This document shows, piece by piece, positions 33,118 to 44,290 of a DNA stretch of 64,000 bases (the first letter of the stretch is position 1; each line of letters opens with the position of its first letter). Source of the stretch: Verticillium longisporum (lineage: Eukaryota > Ascomycota > Sordariomycetes > Glomerellales > Plectosphaerellaceae); the NCBI GenBank assembly GCA_019188255.1, contig JAETXT010000015.1, positions 1,302,001-1,366,000 on the forward strand, given 5' to 3'. Below the pieces are notes generated by a model. It searched no databases and had not been told where the DNA came from. It saw only the letters and a list, made by a program, of their open reading frames with translations. A program made the position numbers and the translations under genes.

Positions 33118-36100
33118 ACTGGGCTTAAACGGAGGGTGTCAAACAAGATGTGAGAGGAGAATTATTCCGGTGACAGTGGGCAAGAACGGCTCCAAGGCAG
33201 GTAAAGAGGTACGTCGTGAGATCCCGAGCAGCATCGGAAACTAGGTGGAAAGGGCCCGCTGAGGTGGTGTGACGGGCGTGCTGATGGACGGCGATTCCAA
33301 AGCTTGGGCAGACAAGCTCTTCCCATGGTTCGATGATCCACGCATCGTCGAATGGACGGGGCCCTTGCCGAATGACGTCATGGTCATGTGATCTTGAATA
33401 ACGTTCACCAGCATCAGCCCCCAAACTCATCAACATCGCTGACAACGCTTCCTTGTGCCGAGGTACTTGGACTCGAAATGCGTTCCCTTGAGAAGGCTCA
33501 TGGGTTTGAATCTTATTTCATTTCTTGGGAGGGGCATTATTCAAATATTCAAAATCTCAAGCAATACCCAAATCTCTTGCGCATCCAACATGACGAACAC
33601 CAATCATGAACGCATCAAGGGACATAACTGTCAAAAGACCCTTTAAAGCAGCACTCATTCTTCTTTTCAATCATTTTCAATATTTTCTCGTGTTTTTCTT
33701 GTGGTTTTATAAGGTTCCTGCTTCTCTTGAGGCCAGGTACTTGGTCATGTACAGTTCCGACAGATGTGTACAAGTCGTGGAAGTTGACTCAATGTATACC
33801 TATCGACCCGCGTCCCGGGATGACTACACCAACTGTTCCGTTTCTTAATGACTGTTAAGTTCTATGAAGTCTACTCAAGTGCGCTCAAGCCAAATTTCCT
33901 GAGCTTCTCATAAAAACTCGCCTTTACAGGTGAGCAGGACCAGGCAGCTACGAGGTTGCTGACATTTTCTCGGTGTTAGATATTTGTGGACATTCTTATT
34001 ATACACTGCCTGACACAAATGAAGATACCAATCTTTTTTTTTTCTTTTCCTCTTGCCAGAGTTCTTGTTCTTAAATTATTACATTAAACAACGATAAGCA
34101 TAAACAACCGTCACGTACGTCAAACAAAGCAGGGGTTTTTAGACAACGAGTTTTGGACATAAATATGAGTCGACTGAATCGAATACAATAGGTTTGACGT
34201 TCCTGCAACATGCTATTGGACTAATGCCAGCTTGGTCAATTACTTAAAGGAAACTCGAAGCATAAGTCTTCCATGTCTGGCGGACGGTCAAGTTTTAGAC
34301 GATGAGGATTCTCTGATCCAGGCCATGGATTGTCACCCTCGTCACACATGGGAAATGGGGGATTATGAAGAAACCGTGTTTCCTATTCATTCCACGGCAC
34401 TACTATACGTGATGGCCAAAATAAGGAGCTACCTCGAGTTTACGTGTTGATGCTGCGAACACACTATTTTAAGAACACATCGGTGACCTTGGTTCAATTG
34501 GATCTCGGGAGCATGGAGTGTGATGACTTGCGACTAGGTGTATGTAATGTAAGTTTCACTTCAAGTTCTGACGATAGACTACGCATTCACCGCTATAAGG
34601 ATCGCGATCTCCAGCAAAACGACATTCGGTCACAGTCCATCTCTCCAGATACCTGTCATGGCTCAGACGGGTTAGCGCATCCGTAAAAGGCCTAGCGCCA
34701 CTGATTGCACTTCGTAGCCGTCTCACGATGGAGTCGCCGGTCGGGAGACACAGATGTCGAGGCCAATAGAGATGACCCCTCGTGTGGCTTGACTGGTGGC
34801 GGTTCGTCCCGGCCTCCACGGCGTTGCATCCAGGTAACTGGGCTAAGCTGATTGCAATGTCGATCTGGTTGGCATTCTGCATGTAAAAATGCCTTGGAAT
34901 CCCCGGCCGATACTGAAGGCGAGTTGTTGAAATATGCGCAGATCAGAAAAAAAAAAGACCACTTGTGACTCGAAGTGGTTGCTGGAAGTGCAGTCATCGG
35001 ACGGGCGGTCAGAATTGGCGTCTTACTAAAACCTACCTACCGCGGATACATGTACAATATTCGAAGTAAGAGTCGCAATTAAATCGCCATGGAGATGCCG
35101 GACATACCCTGACAGCTTGAATGTAAGCCCCCGCCTCGTCTGCACTCTGGCGGGACGACATGACCTGGAACAGTCGTCCCAAAGCGGAGACTCGTGATGT
35201 GTAGACAGGTGACAGCCGGATTCAAACATGACACCCCCCCTTGAGACATGGGCCCTTCTTCCGTCATCGTCAAAATGCTCAGCAGTCTGACTGATCTGCT
35301 GACGAATGCAATGGTAGGTAACCAGATAGCCATAGTCCCATTGCGCTTCAAGCACGACTTATGGTGGTTGTCCTTGCAGTCGCCTCCCTTTCCTAGGTAC
35401 CCACGCTGCTAAAGTAGGCTGGACCGACCTGCTTTGGCCAGGTGCGGGCGGCCAGTGTGGAGCGCAGTTGCTTCGATCCGACGGTGAGGGAGCAGGCGCC
35501 CTTCCTGTCTCGGCCTGGCCGGTGCCACTGCCATTGCCCCTGCCCTTTCGCCGCTTACGCAGTCCCTTGCCTTTTCCGACTCGTCAATACGTACTTCTTG
35601 TTGGAATCTAGATTGCACTAACTCGCTGACCCCGGAATTTGGTACCGATCGTATAACCCACATCTCTAGCGAGAGGAAGAGGTGAAAATGAAAACAATTA
35701 TCAGAAAATTCGTGGTCATCTAATTTGCCATTCGAGGACCATAGCTCTCTTCTCCTGGCCAGGCCAGATGCATCTGCACTAAGGGTACCACTGATTGTGA
35801 TTCACTGCGTTCCAGCCCGCACCTCAGGAGATCAACAAAGGGCACATAGTGTACGTACCGCCCATTAGTGGACGCGAGGCTGAGGAGAGCCCCACGTGTG
35901 TCGCCTGGGCGTCTACCCACTGACTCCGCCAGGTTTCGCCTGCCGTCCCTCTTCCTGGCAACACCACACAGCCCAACCCACGATCTCTCCCGTACGACTC
36001 ATCTTCTTTCCGAATAGAGAGCTCAGAAGCTTCTGGTCCCGACACCTCTGACCACAGATAACCCAAAGGCCACGAGAGATAACCAACCTCGCGCCCGCTC

Positions 36101-36310
36101 TTCGTACGTTCAGCTATCCCTGACGACAAATACCGATTTCTCGATTCCCCCTCACCTTGCCTCGTCTGGACACCGACAGCCCCGAACCACCCACGACCTC
36201 GACATCTTCTTGGCGCGTTATCCTCACCAGGACGTCCTCTTTTCTTCGGCGTCCGCATCGCTCGCCGAGTCTGGCTGGCATTTGATTGCCGCCACCCGAT
36301 TTTGCCCATT
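33118..36310. other. long intergenic region, AT-richer core; leader of GRR1
   Basis: 3.2 kb without a supportable gene. The core at about 33500-34600 is visibly richer in A and T than the flanking genes, with many short frames and no motifs. A poly-T/pyrimidine run lies near 34035-34052. The last 500-600 bp are probably the promoter and long leader of GRR1. The minus-strand open frame at 35824-36600 overlaps the GRR1 first exon in antisense and is not called. Confidence 0.45.
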
Positions 36311-38829
36311 ATGCGGCCATCGGCTCCATCCCTCGATATGATAGCCGCCCAGTCATCGGGCAGCGGTGGCGCGCCCCTCCACCCCGAAGACTCTCGATCT
36401 TCCTCCTCGACAAACTCGCCTGCTCCGGCTGATAACGAAGAATCCGACTTTTTCCACGGCGGAAACGATTCTGTATCCTCTCTCGGCGTACCAAATATCG
36501 AGGACATGCAGGTCAGCGACGTGGATGACGAGTGTCTCACTGGCATAGCCCTGCTGCCTAACGAGATCATCATCAGCGTCTTTGCCAAGCTGAACACCAC
36601 ATCCGACCTATTTCATTGTATGCTGGTCAGCAAGCGTTGGGCCAAAAATGCTGTCGATCTATTATGGCATCGCCCCGCCTGCACCAACTGGAGGAACCAC
36701 TCGTCCATCTGCCAGACCCTGCAGCTGAAGAACCCATTCTTCGCATACCGCGACTTTATCAAGCGGCTGAACCTTGCTGCCAGCGGTCTCGCTGATAAGA
36801 TCAACGATGGCAGCGTCATTCCGCTCTCCGTCTGCAGCCGCATCGAGCGCCTTACGCTGACGAACTGCCGCAACCTGACCGACCAAGGCCTTGTGCCCCT
36901 CGTTGAGAACGCCACGGCTCTCCTGGCTTTAGATGTTTCGGGAGACGAGAACATCACGGATGCGTCTATTCGAACCATCGCTCAGTACTGCAAGCGGCTC
37001 CAGGGCCTTAATATTTCCGGCTGCCGACACATCACGAACGAGAGCATGATCGCTCTGGCAGAGAGCTGCAGATACATCAAGAGAGTAAGCCCACCCTCCT
37101 CTGCCCATTCATCGCTTCCCCGCCCGAGGCGGACGCTAATCTCTGTGTTCCACAGCTTAAACTCAATGAGTGCGCCCAGCTGCAGGATGTCGCTATCCAA
37201 GCATTTGCCGAGAACTGCCCTAACATCCTCGAGATCGACCTTCACCAGTGCAACCAAATCCAGAATGAGCCCATCACTGCGTTGGTCGCCAAGGGCCAGT
37301 CCCTCCGCGAGCTGCGCCTGGCTGGCTGTGATTTAATTGATGACCAGGCCTTTCTGAACCTGCCCCTCGGCAAGACATATGATCACTTGCGTATCCTAGA
37401 TCTGACTTCGTGCGCTCGCCTGACTGATGCCGCCGTGAGCAAGATCATCGAAGCCGCGCCTCGTCTTCGTAATCTGGTCTTGGCCAAGTGCCGCAACATC
37501 ACCGATGTCGCCGTACATGCCATCGCAAAGCTGGGTAAGAACTTGCATTATCTGCACCTGGGTCACTGCGGCCACATCACAGACGAGGCTGTAAAAACCC
37601 TCGTGGCGCACTGCAATAGGATACGATATATCGATCTCGGATGCTGCACTCTTCTGACCGACGATTCCGTCGTTCGCCTCGCCCAGTTGCCCAAGCTCAA
37701 GCGTATTGGTCTCGTCAAGTGCAGTAGTATCACAGATGAGTCCGTATTCGCGCTTGCCCGTGCGAATCACCGCCCCCGGGCTCGCCGCGACGCCTATGGT
37801 GCTGTCATCGGCGAAGAGTACTACGCGTCCAGCCTGGAGCGTGTTCATCTCAGCTATTGCACCAATCTTACCCTCAAAGTGAGTTTATATGGGACAACCG
37901 AAAAGAATGGTACCTGTACTGACAGTTCGCAGAGCATTATTAAGCTACTCAACTACTGCCCTCGACTTACCCACCTTAGTCTGACGGGCGTCACCGCTTT
38001 CTTGAGAGAGGAATTCAGTAAATTCTGCCGTCCTCCACCGTCAGGTACGTTTTCTACCGTCATACTTGCCAATCAGTTTTCTGACATTTTTGTTTGTTTC
38101 AGAATTTACTGAACATCAACGTGGCGTCTTCTGCGTCTTCTCAGGCGCTGGCGTGTCTCGTCTTCGCGACTACGTCAACACGGACGACGAGTACGCATCG
38201 TTGAGAGAGTGGCCGCTTCGGTTCCAACGCAGCCACGGGCCGTCGGCCTCCCGCATGGCAGACTCTCATACCAGTTCCCAGATGAGGCCCAACGTCGGTG
38301 GCAGCTTCACATTACTTGGTATCGAGGGTCCCTACGGCGAGATTGACGAGCAAGAGCGTGAAGGTACTGAAGAAGAAGAGGTCTTGGATGCCGACGGCAA
38401 CGAGGTGGGGGCTGATAACCAGCCTCCGACGATGAACGCGCAAAACCTGGTCAATGGCAACGCTGCTGCTGGCGTTCCTCCGGCTCCCCCAGTCATCCCG
38501 TGCCATCCGCCAACATGCCGACCCCACCGCCCAGCTACCAACTCCCTCCGCACAACCAAGCCAATCCGGCGACGTTTCAGCACATCATGAATGCGGTCGC
38601 CCACCCGAGACCATCGCAGCCAACGGCCGTTTCTGCATACGATTCTGCAGGTCTCAGCTCGGCTTCAGCTTCACTCCCCGCAACGATGATCTCGCCCCAA
38701 GGCACCAATGCCAGGCAGAGCGATTCGACTGGTCGGCAGGCGTCACCCCTGGTGGCAAGCACCGCCTCATTGACCAGCCCTCACAACTACGGCAGCGGAA
38801 GCAGCTCTCAGACTGGAGCTGCTCCTTGA
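36311..38829 (+). CDS. grr1: SCF ubiquitin-ligase F-box/LRR protein GRR1, 3' frameshift
   Basis: Four exons: 36311-37084, 37156-37878, 37933-38044 and 38103 onward. The start MRPSAPSLDMIAAQ at 36311 is the first ATG in frame. The F-box is LLPNEIIISVFAKLNTTSDL and following residues (about 77-125). It is followed by a long series of Cys-type LRRs with motifs such as LTLTNCRNLTDQGL, LNISGCRHITNESM and LVLAKCRNITDVAV. This is the substrate-recognition subunit of an SCF E3 ligase. In fungi it controls nutrient signalling, cell cycle and sexual development. Near the C-terminus the reading frame changes. The frame from exon 4 would end at 38590, while the Pro/Ser/Gln-rich tail expected for the family (SANMPTPPPSYQLPP to a TGA at 38827-38829) lies in the next frame. 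One base appears missing near 38485-38500, in a CCCCC or CCC run. Confidence 0.9.
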
Positions 38830-40611
38830 CCGGTGCGCATCAAGGCCTACCAGACTGGACGAGGAGCGACATGATGTACGATTTTATGCGAAATGCTTAG
38901 TCTTTACGGCGACTTGCGCGACGAAGCCCCCTTTCAGAGGGACCAGACTTTACAGACAGAGATACCCGGATTAAGCAGCAATGAGAGGTTTACGGAGACA
39001 GGGTCCGTGGGTAGACGGGCCTCACAAGGACACGGTGTGCTGTGACACGAAGGCAATACGGGAGATATGGACTCGCGCGAGCGTTGAGCGCAGCGATATT
39101 TGAAGCAGCACAAACTGCTATGGCGTTATCGGACATGGTGTGCTTGGTCTGCATGGTGATGACCCGAATTAGCGTTTGTCGGACCGTCGTTGTATCCCTC
39201 GAGGCTGATCTCGTTTCAGCCAAAGGAATGCCTCGACGGGAACATCTCGACGGCAGTCTGGTTTTGTTTACCTGATTTTCTTTACACTAGCCATGGGCTG
39301 TAGCAATCGGTCTGCGGCTTGACGAAGATTGCAAGCTGAAGCGGGGTGACGTATATCGTGATGCGGGTGCCGCATGATTGATTCGACGTGAGACCAATTC
39401 ATATCAATTCTTGGTCACCGCTGTCATTTAGTCGTCGCACAAGTCTGTATCTACTGATGTGCGGAGACTTTATTGTATCGTTTTTCCAACAATGACCCAC
39501 CATTTTTGCACCTGTCTTTATTTTGAGTGTTGGCGCCCAACAATTCCTCCACCCCCAAACCAACCATGATCCGTCGACTCTATCTGTGTTGTTCCAGTGC
39601 TAGCCCTCAAGCAAGTCTTAATAAGCCTGCAAAGAGTACGAAATGCCACAGCCCAGCGTTCATCATGCCTCTCCTGTATGACACGAGACTTTCCAGCGCC
39701 TGCGCCCGAAGACCCCATGCTTGGCTTTCGACAATATTAGTCAACAATCCTGTGCGCAAGCCAGCTGATGGGGCCGAGAACGTCTGAGGCTGAAAGCCTG
39801 GAGGGCTATCACCCATCGCACCCATGACTTCGCGAGCTGCGATACCGCGGAGGTTTCGAGCCTGGGCATGGCGGACGCGCGTCGATGCGGACTGCTCGCG
39901 ACAGCCTCTGACCGAGATACGTTGCCGCCGAGGCGTACACCTTCGACTCACTAAGTCATGGACTATTAAAGAAGAGCTGGCCGTCGCAGACTTGAAGCCA
40001 GAGGCTTGCGGACAGTTTGCAAGAGTGGCGGCTGGAGGCAAACATGGTCTTGTCCGGAGAAGAAGAATAGGCCGATATGTTCAACATGGCGAGGGCGATA
40101 CGCCCTTTCGGACTGAACAGCGGCCAGGTGCTGAGCAGTCTTTGAAGCTGGATGAGGAAATAAGCCGATTAGGCTTGATTGACCAAACTCGCAGAAGCCG
40201 CCGACGGCGTATCTCGAATCGCCTTTGGGAGGCATCGCGATTCACCCAGTTGAGTCGTCTCTTCAGCCGTACTATAGCTGCCTGCCAAAGCACCTCCGAC
40301 GCCGTATTCCAGGTGCCACCGAAGACAGCACCGACCTGGACTGATCATCACATCAGTCACAGCACGCAGCAGCCTGAGTACACAACCACGAAAAGAACGA
40401 ATGTCTTCGATAAGAGCGAATGTCTTTGATTGCCATTGAACATAGACCATGCTATCAGTGAACGAATTCAGCTGCAACACGCTCGGCATGCCAGCATCGA
40501 GACCGTGTGCCATGTATGACACGCTGAGCAACCTCTCACAACCTTAATAGGTACAATGACCGCAGTATCCACAACTCTCTGTATACCTAGGCAGTGAAGT
40601 CGTTGTCATGC
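38830..40611. other. intergenic, no gene recognised
   Basis: 1.8 kb without a supportable gene. Overlapping open frames occur at 39607-40041 (minus), 39824-40429 (plus) and 39966-40235 (minus). They share the same stretch and none shows a motif or splice structure. This could be a decayed gene, but I cannot tell the strand. Confidence 0.4.
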
Positions 40612-41455
40612 TCAATCCACCTCAACTCCCCCCTCGTCATCCGCCCCGTCAGCGTTGTCTTTGTTCCCAATTCCGCCCCTGTCATCGCCGTCGCCTGCCA
40701 ACCAGGCCTTCCATCGCGCCTCACAACCCGAGGACAGCACGCCTGGCAGCCCCGGTGTCTGTTCCCTCACGTGTATGGCCGTTTCTCCTTCGTCGCGCGT
40801 GATCTCGAGTCTCCCGTCGTGTCTCTCACGGGCGAGGACGAGCACCCGACGCAGCAGCACGGCAAGGAGACTCAAAGGCTCTGCAGACGCAGCCTCCCAT
40901 TCGGAAAGGCGAGAACGGACGTCGCAAATGGTCACGTTATTGAAGACGCCACTCCTGTGGTATGCAAGGATGAACATGAAACAGATCGCCATTCTAGGAC
41001 CCCTAGCGGGGTTACCGGACAGCCAGGCAAAAACCTCGGAATTTCCGTCCTAAAGCGTGTCATCAAGCCATAGCGTCAGGAGAGAGTTCCAGGCAATCGG
41101 GGAGGTTTACAATCGCCAAAAGTATTTGGCGTAGGAGACCGCCCTCGTGGATGGCTCTGATGCCCGGATCTGCCAGGTATTCCAAGAAGGGGATGACATG
41201 GGCAGTCAGAAACACGGGTGAGGGATCGGTTTGGACACTCGTGCTGATACCACGAATGCCGTGCTCGCTAGCCACCATGGTCTCGATGCAAGTCGATGGG
41301 TTCGGCTGAGCCCTCACAGCTTTCAGGTAGAGGCGAGCGTCGGTAGCAGTTGAGACGGTACGGCGCCCCGCGACGATGTCTTTGAAGGCTTTTGCAAGAC
41401 GTCTCGTACGAGCCGGGTCAATGTTCTCGGGCTTCATGTTGGCCGATTGGGACAT
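40612..41455 (-). CDS. orphan protein resembling the N-terminal region of ZNFX1/NFX1-type helicases (260 aa)
   Basis: Two exons on the minus strand, 41455-41111 and 41049-40612. The 61-nt intron (GTAAAC donor, CTGAC branch, TTTAG acceptor) joins phase 0. The 260-residue product starts MSQSANMKPENIDPARTRRL. The pattern CIETMVASEHGIRGISTSVQ, then FLTAHVIPFLEYLADPGIRA and GLLRQILLAI, then DGNSEVFAWLSGNP, resembles the N-terminal segment of large fungal proteins annotated as NFX1-type zinc-finger or ZNFX1-like helicases. This is recalled from pattern, not searched. If right, it is a stand-alone N-terminal piece lacking helicase and zinc-finger regions. The C-terminus is Gly/Asp-rich and low complexity. 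It could be a truncated paralogue or an independent small gene. Confidence 0.6.
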
Positions 41456-42096
41456 TGAAATGCTTGGTCAACACCGTGGTGGGCGGCAACCTCGGGTAGA
41501 CAAGGACTATGGTAAGGAAAACGCCAGAGGCCTGCAATTGATATGTCCAACACGAACAGATGGCTCTCTTTGGTGGGGCAGGTCCTTTTTTCAAACTGTT
41601 AAAGGATGTATTGATCTTATCGTTCTTGTGGGCTTTCCGAGAAGAAGTAATTGGTGAAGGAAACGCCTTGGGGATCGAAAGGCCCGCAAATGTCTAAATG
41701 GAAAAAATAGACCAGCAGGTGAATATTTGTGTGGCCAACGACCAGACCTTACATCCTGAGCATTGCGTGACAAGTTGGTCCGTTGGTCGTCGACTGGCCG
41801 GCAGGGTGGTGACCAGGCATCGGCCACTTACACCAATCGCAGCAGATCATGGTAGACCTCCCGCATGAATGTCGGCCTCCTGAATGGCCGCAAGACGCAT
41901 CACAGGCAGCATGATGCAGCCAACAGACTAACGTCATAAGTGACGTCCGTCGGCGCAGGCAGCTTGATGAAAAAAGATAAAAGGACAACCTTGGGTGTCA
42001 TTGCGGATGTGAAGGGTCACTAAGGACACGAGAAAATAGCTCCCAGTTCTTCCTCTTCCAGTCGCCCATCATCTCATCCCCGTCTACTCAATCACA
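41456..42096. promoter_or_regulatory. divergent promoter region
   Basis: 640 bp between two divergently oriented genes, carrying both promoters. No coding frame with motifs is seen. Confidence 0.45.
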
Positions 42097-42831
42097 ATGT
42101 CGGCTAATCATAGAGGCTACAGCTCAAACTTCAGAGGTCGGGGAGCAAACCGCGGCCGATATGGCTGGCGTCGGGGTCCATCCATGCCGCTCGCCTCACC
42201 GACACCAAGCTATCCTCCACTGCCACTTGGGCCCGAGATCGCCTGCGTTTCAATCGCGAAACTAGCCAAAGACGATGCGATACCTATCGAGAAAGCACGA
42301 GTATCCGATTGTCAGCTTGTCGCATCATACAATTGGCTCGACAAACCGAAACCTACGATAATCATCCCCGGCTTGCCTCCTCGGTGGAATCCCCCTTCCG
42401 AGACTCCCCAACTCAAGGAAGATTCAGGGGTCTTCTACCGAGATCGGAACGCCAGTCGCTTGCCTTTGCACCCGATGGAGCCAGCCATCGAGTCCATCCT
42501 TCGTACACGGCCATCTTTTGCCGCCGTCTCATCGACGCCCATCGACATCGTCGCGTGCGGCAGCACCCTGGGCAACCTCCTCCGCTTTACGAGTGGTGAT
42601 GAAAAGCCGTTTCGCATGCTCGTCAACGTCGTGGGTTCCACCGTTCACTTGATCCGCCGTGAAAAGTCACCCAACGAGACCATTGACGACGTACGTGGGT
42701 ACGGTCATACGTTTCCTGACGCGTACACAACCTCAGACCGCGAGGCTCGAGGCTCGGCATCGCACCAGCGGATCCTGAGCTATTGTTTCGGCGGTCTGCG
42801 GAGCGTTGTAAGCATCAACCCTTTTAAGTAG
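42097..42831 (+). CDS. conserved fungal protein, probably 3'-truncated (244 aa)
   Basis: The frame starts MSANHRGYSSNFRGRGANRG (RGG-rich N-terminus) in a good start context (CACAATGTC). The conserved part has VSDCQLVASYNWLDKPKPTI, KEDSGVFYRDRNASRLP, IDIVACGSTLGNLLRF and DVRGYGHTFPDAYTT. I recall this as a widespread ascomycete family that databases label inconsistently, sometimes as a geranylgeranyl pyrophosphate synthetase; no isoprenoid-synthase DDxxD motif is visible, so that label is doubtful. The RGG-like N-terminus suggests RNA binding. The family normally continues past RYRFGGL-type residues. Here the frame reaches a GTAAGC donor-like site at 42808 and then stops at 42831, and the DNA that follows is a sugar-transporter remnant. 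The 3' end may therefore have been lost at a rearrangement junction. Confidence 0.7.
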   Translation: MSANHRGYSSNFRGRGANRGRYGWRRGPSMPLASPTPSYPPLPLGPEIACVSIAKLAKDDAIPIEKARVSDCQLVASYNWLDKPKPTIIIPGLPPRWNPPSETPQLKEDSGVFYRDRNASRLPLHPMEPAIESILRTRPSFAAVSSTPIDIVACGSTLGNLLRFTSGDEKPFRMLVNVVGSTVHLIRREKSPNETIDDVRGYGHTFPDAYTTSDREARGSASHQRILSYCFGGLRSVVSINPFK

Positions 42832-42861
42832 TAACATGACCACCATAAGATTCATCAGTTA

Positions 42862-43571
42862 ACATGCTGATGTGTGGCATCTTACTGTTCCTCGACGACC
42901 GGGTTGGCAGACGGTAAGTTGTGACCGGCTCCCTGATCGCTTGGTCGAACACGGTGCTAACATGGAAATCGTTTGACAGGCCATTGCTCATGGCCGGCGC
43001 AGCCTGGCAGGCAGCTGCTGTCATAGCCATGGGTGGCTTAGGCACCATAAGCAATCCGTCAGTCGCTGTCCAGAAGGCCACAGTCGCGATGCTGCCGCTC
43101 TTCGGCGGTGGTTTTGGCCTGGGATGGGCACCTCTAGCATATGTTGTGACGACTGAAGTGACGTCGCTTCATCTCCAGGACGCATCCCAGCGGCACTGCT
43201 GCCATTGTCAACGTGGTCATTGCGTGAGCTGTGCCCTGTAAAAATCCGCCGAGGATGCTCTGTGCTGGCACCACCTGGCCTCATCAGGTTTGCCGTCAAC
43301 TTCTCCATTCCTCACCTCCTCTTTGACCCTGCAATTTTCGGCAGTCGCTTGGGATTCATCTTCGGCGTGGTTGCAGTTGTTTGTATGCTTTACGTAGCTG
43401 TTTGTCCCCGAGTGCAAGTGCAAGTCTTTGGAGCAGATTGACCTTGTGTTCAACCAAGGCGTTCCCCTCCGCCGTTTTGAGTCTTACAAATCAGTGGAGG
43501 TCGAATTCGTCGAGGTGGAAGCAAAGCACGACGATGAGACTGATCCAAAACACGCAGGGATATTTCCTTGA
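42862..43571 (+). pseudogene. C-terminal remnant of an MFS sugar transporter
   Basis: The conserved Asp-Arg-x-Gly-Arg-Arg loop (LDDRVGRR, 42892-42913) is split by an intron-like block with a GTAAGT donor, GCTAAC branch and GACAG acceptor (to about 42979). Then follow PLLMAGAAWQAAAVIAMGGL, a helix with GFGLGWAPLAYVVTTEV, and, in other frames, AVNFSIPHLLFDPAIFGSRL, GFIFGVVAVVCMLYVAV, VPECKCKSLEQIDLVFNQG and a tail ending at TGA 43571. These are the second half of a maltose/hexose-type permease. The N-terminal half is absent, and at least three frame changes (near 43175, 43215-43290 and 43405) show that it is dead. Confidence 0.82.
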
Positions 43572-44290
43572 CACTGACATAACATTCCATCAATGTGGCC
43601 GCAAGATGCAGGGCCGTCACTCGAGTGCTTCTGCAGGGCAACAGCAAGTCCCGGTATCTGGCTAGTGGTGCGTCAAGGCATCGCGCTGCAAATGCATTGC
43701 GCGACTGAATCACAATGTCCGAGTCAATATCCGGGGCATGTGGCCGAGAACAGCAGCTGCTCTGCATGGAAGACCTGGTCATAGCCACGAGCAGCTCATC
43801 AGAACGCTGAGCGAGGACTGTAGTGAAGACCTCGCAACGCCCATCACTTTTCGCAAGAAACATGAGCAAGCATGAACATCACATCAAATCGCGGGGCCTC
43901 GCTGCTACATCGTTATTTTGATGCATCAAACGTACCCCACGTACTTAGCGTTTTGGGTCCGATACGCGTCCGAGCCACCGCGTTAGCCAATGAGGAAGCC
44001 GTCACGGTGAAAATCCAGAACAAATCTAGATCACTAATAATTGCCGATCATGACGTCGCTTGGTCAGCCTCCGTGTCTTAAGCTTACTCAGTTCACCAGC
44101 AGAGATCGAAACTTAGACGCTGACACCGCAGATCGGAATTGTTCACTGCTGTGAAAGTCCGCACCAAAGTCCACGGCAGACCCCACCAGGTCTTGAAGTT
44201 GGTGAAATGGATTAAAAGCCCCGCGAGTTGATGCAGAATGTCGTCGCAAAATGTAGTAGAAATCTGAGTTATTATCATTTCGAGACAGCC
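43572..44290. other. intergenic, promoter of the dehydrogenase gene
   Basis: About 720 bp with no supportable gene. The right end is the leader of the dehydrogenase at 44291. An in-frame ATG at 44231 could extend that protein by 20 residues, but the extension lacks family character. Confidence 0.45.

Noticed and set aside
35824..36600. 258-codon minus-strand frame across the GRR1 leader and first exon
   Set aside because: Overlaps the F-box protein's coding exon in antisense and shows no protein motif.
39607..40429. Possible gene at 39.6-40.4 kb
   Set aside because: Open frames of similar size exist on both strands over the same DNA, none with motifs or matching splice sites, so no strand can be supported.
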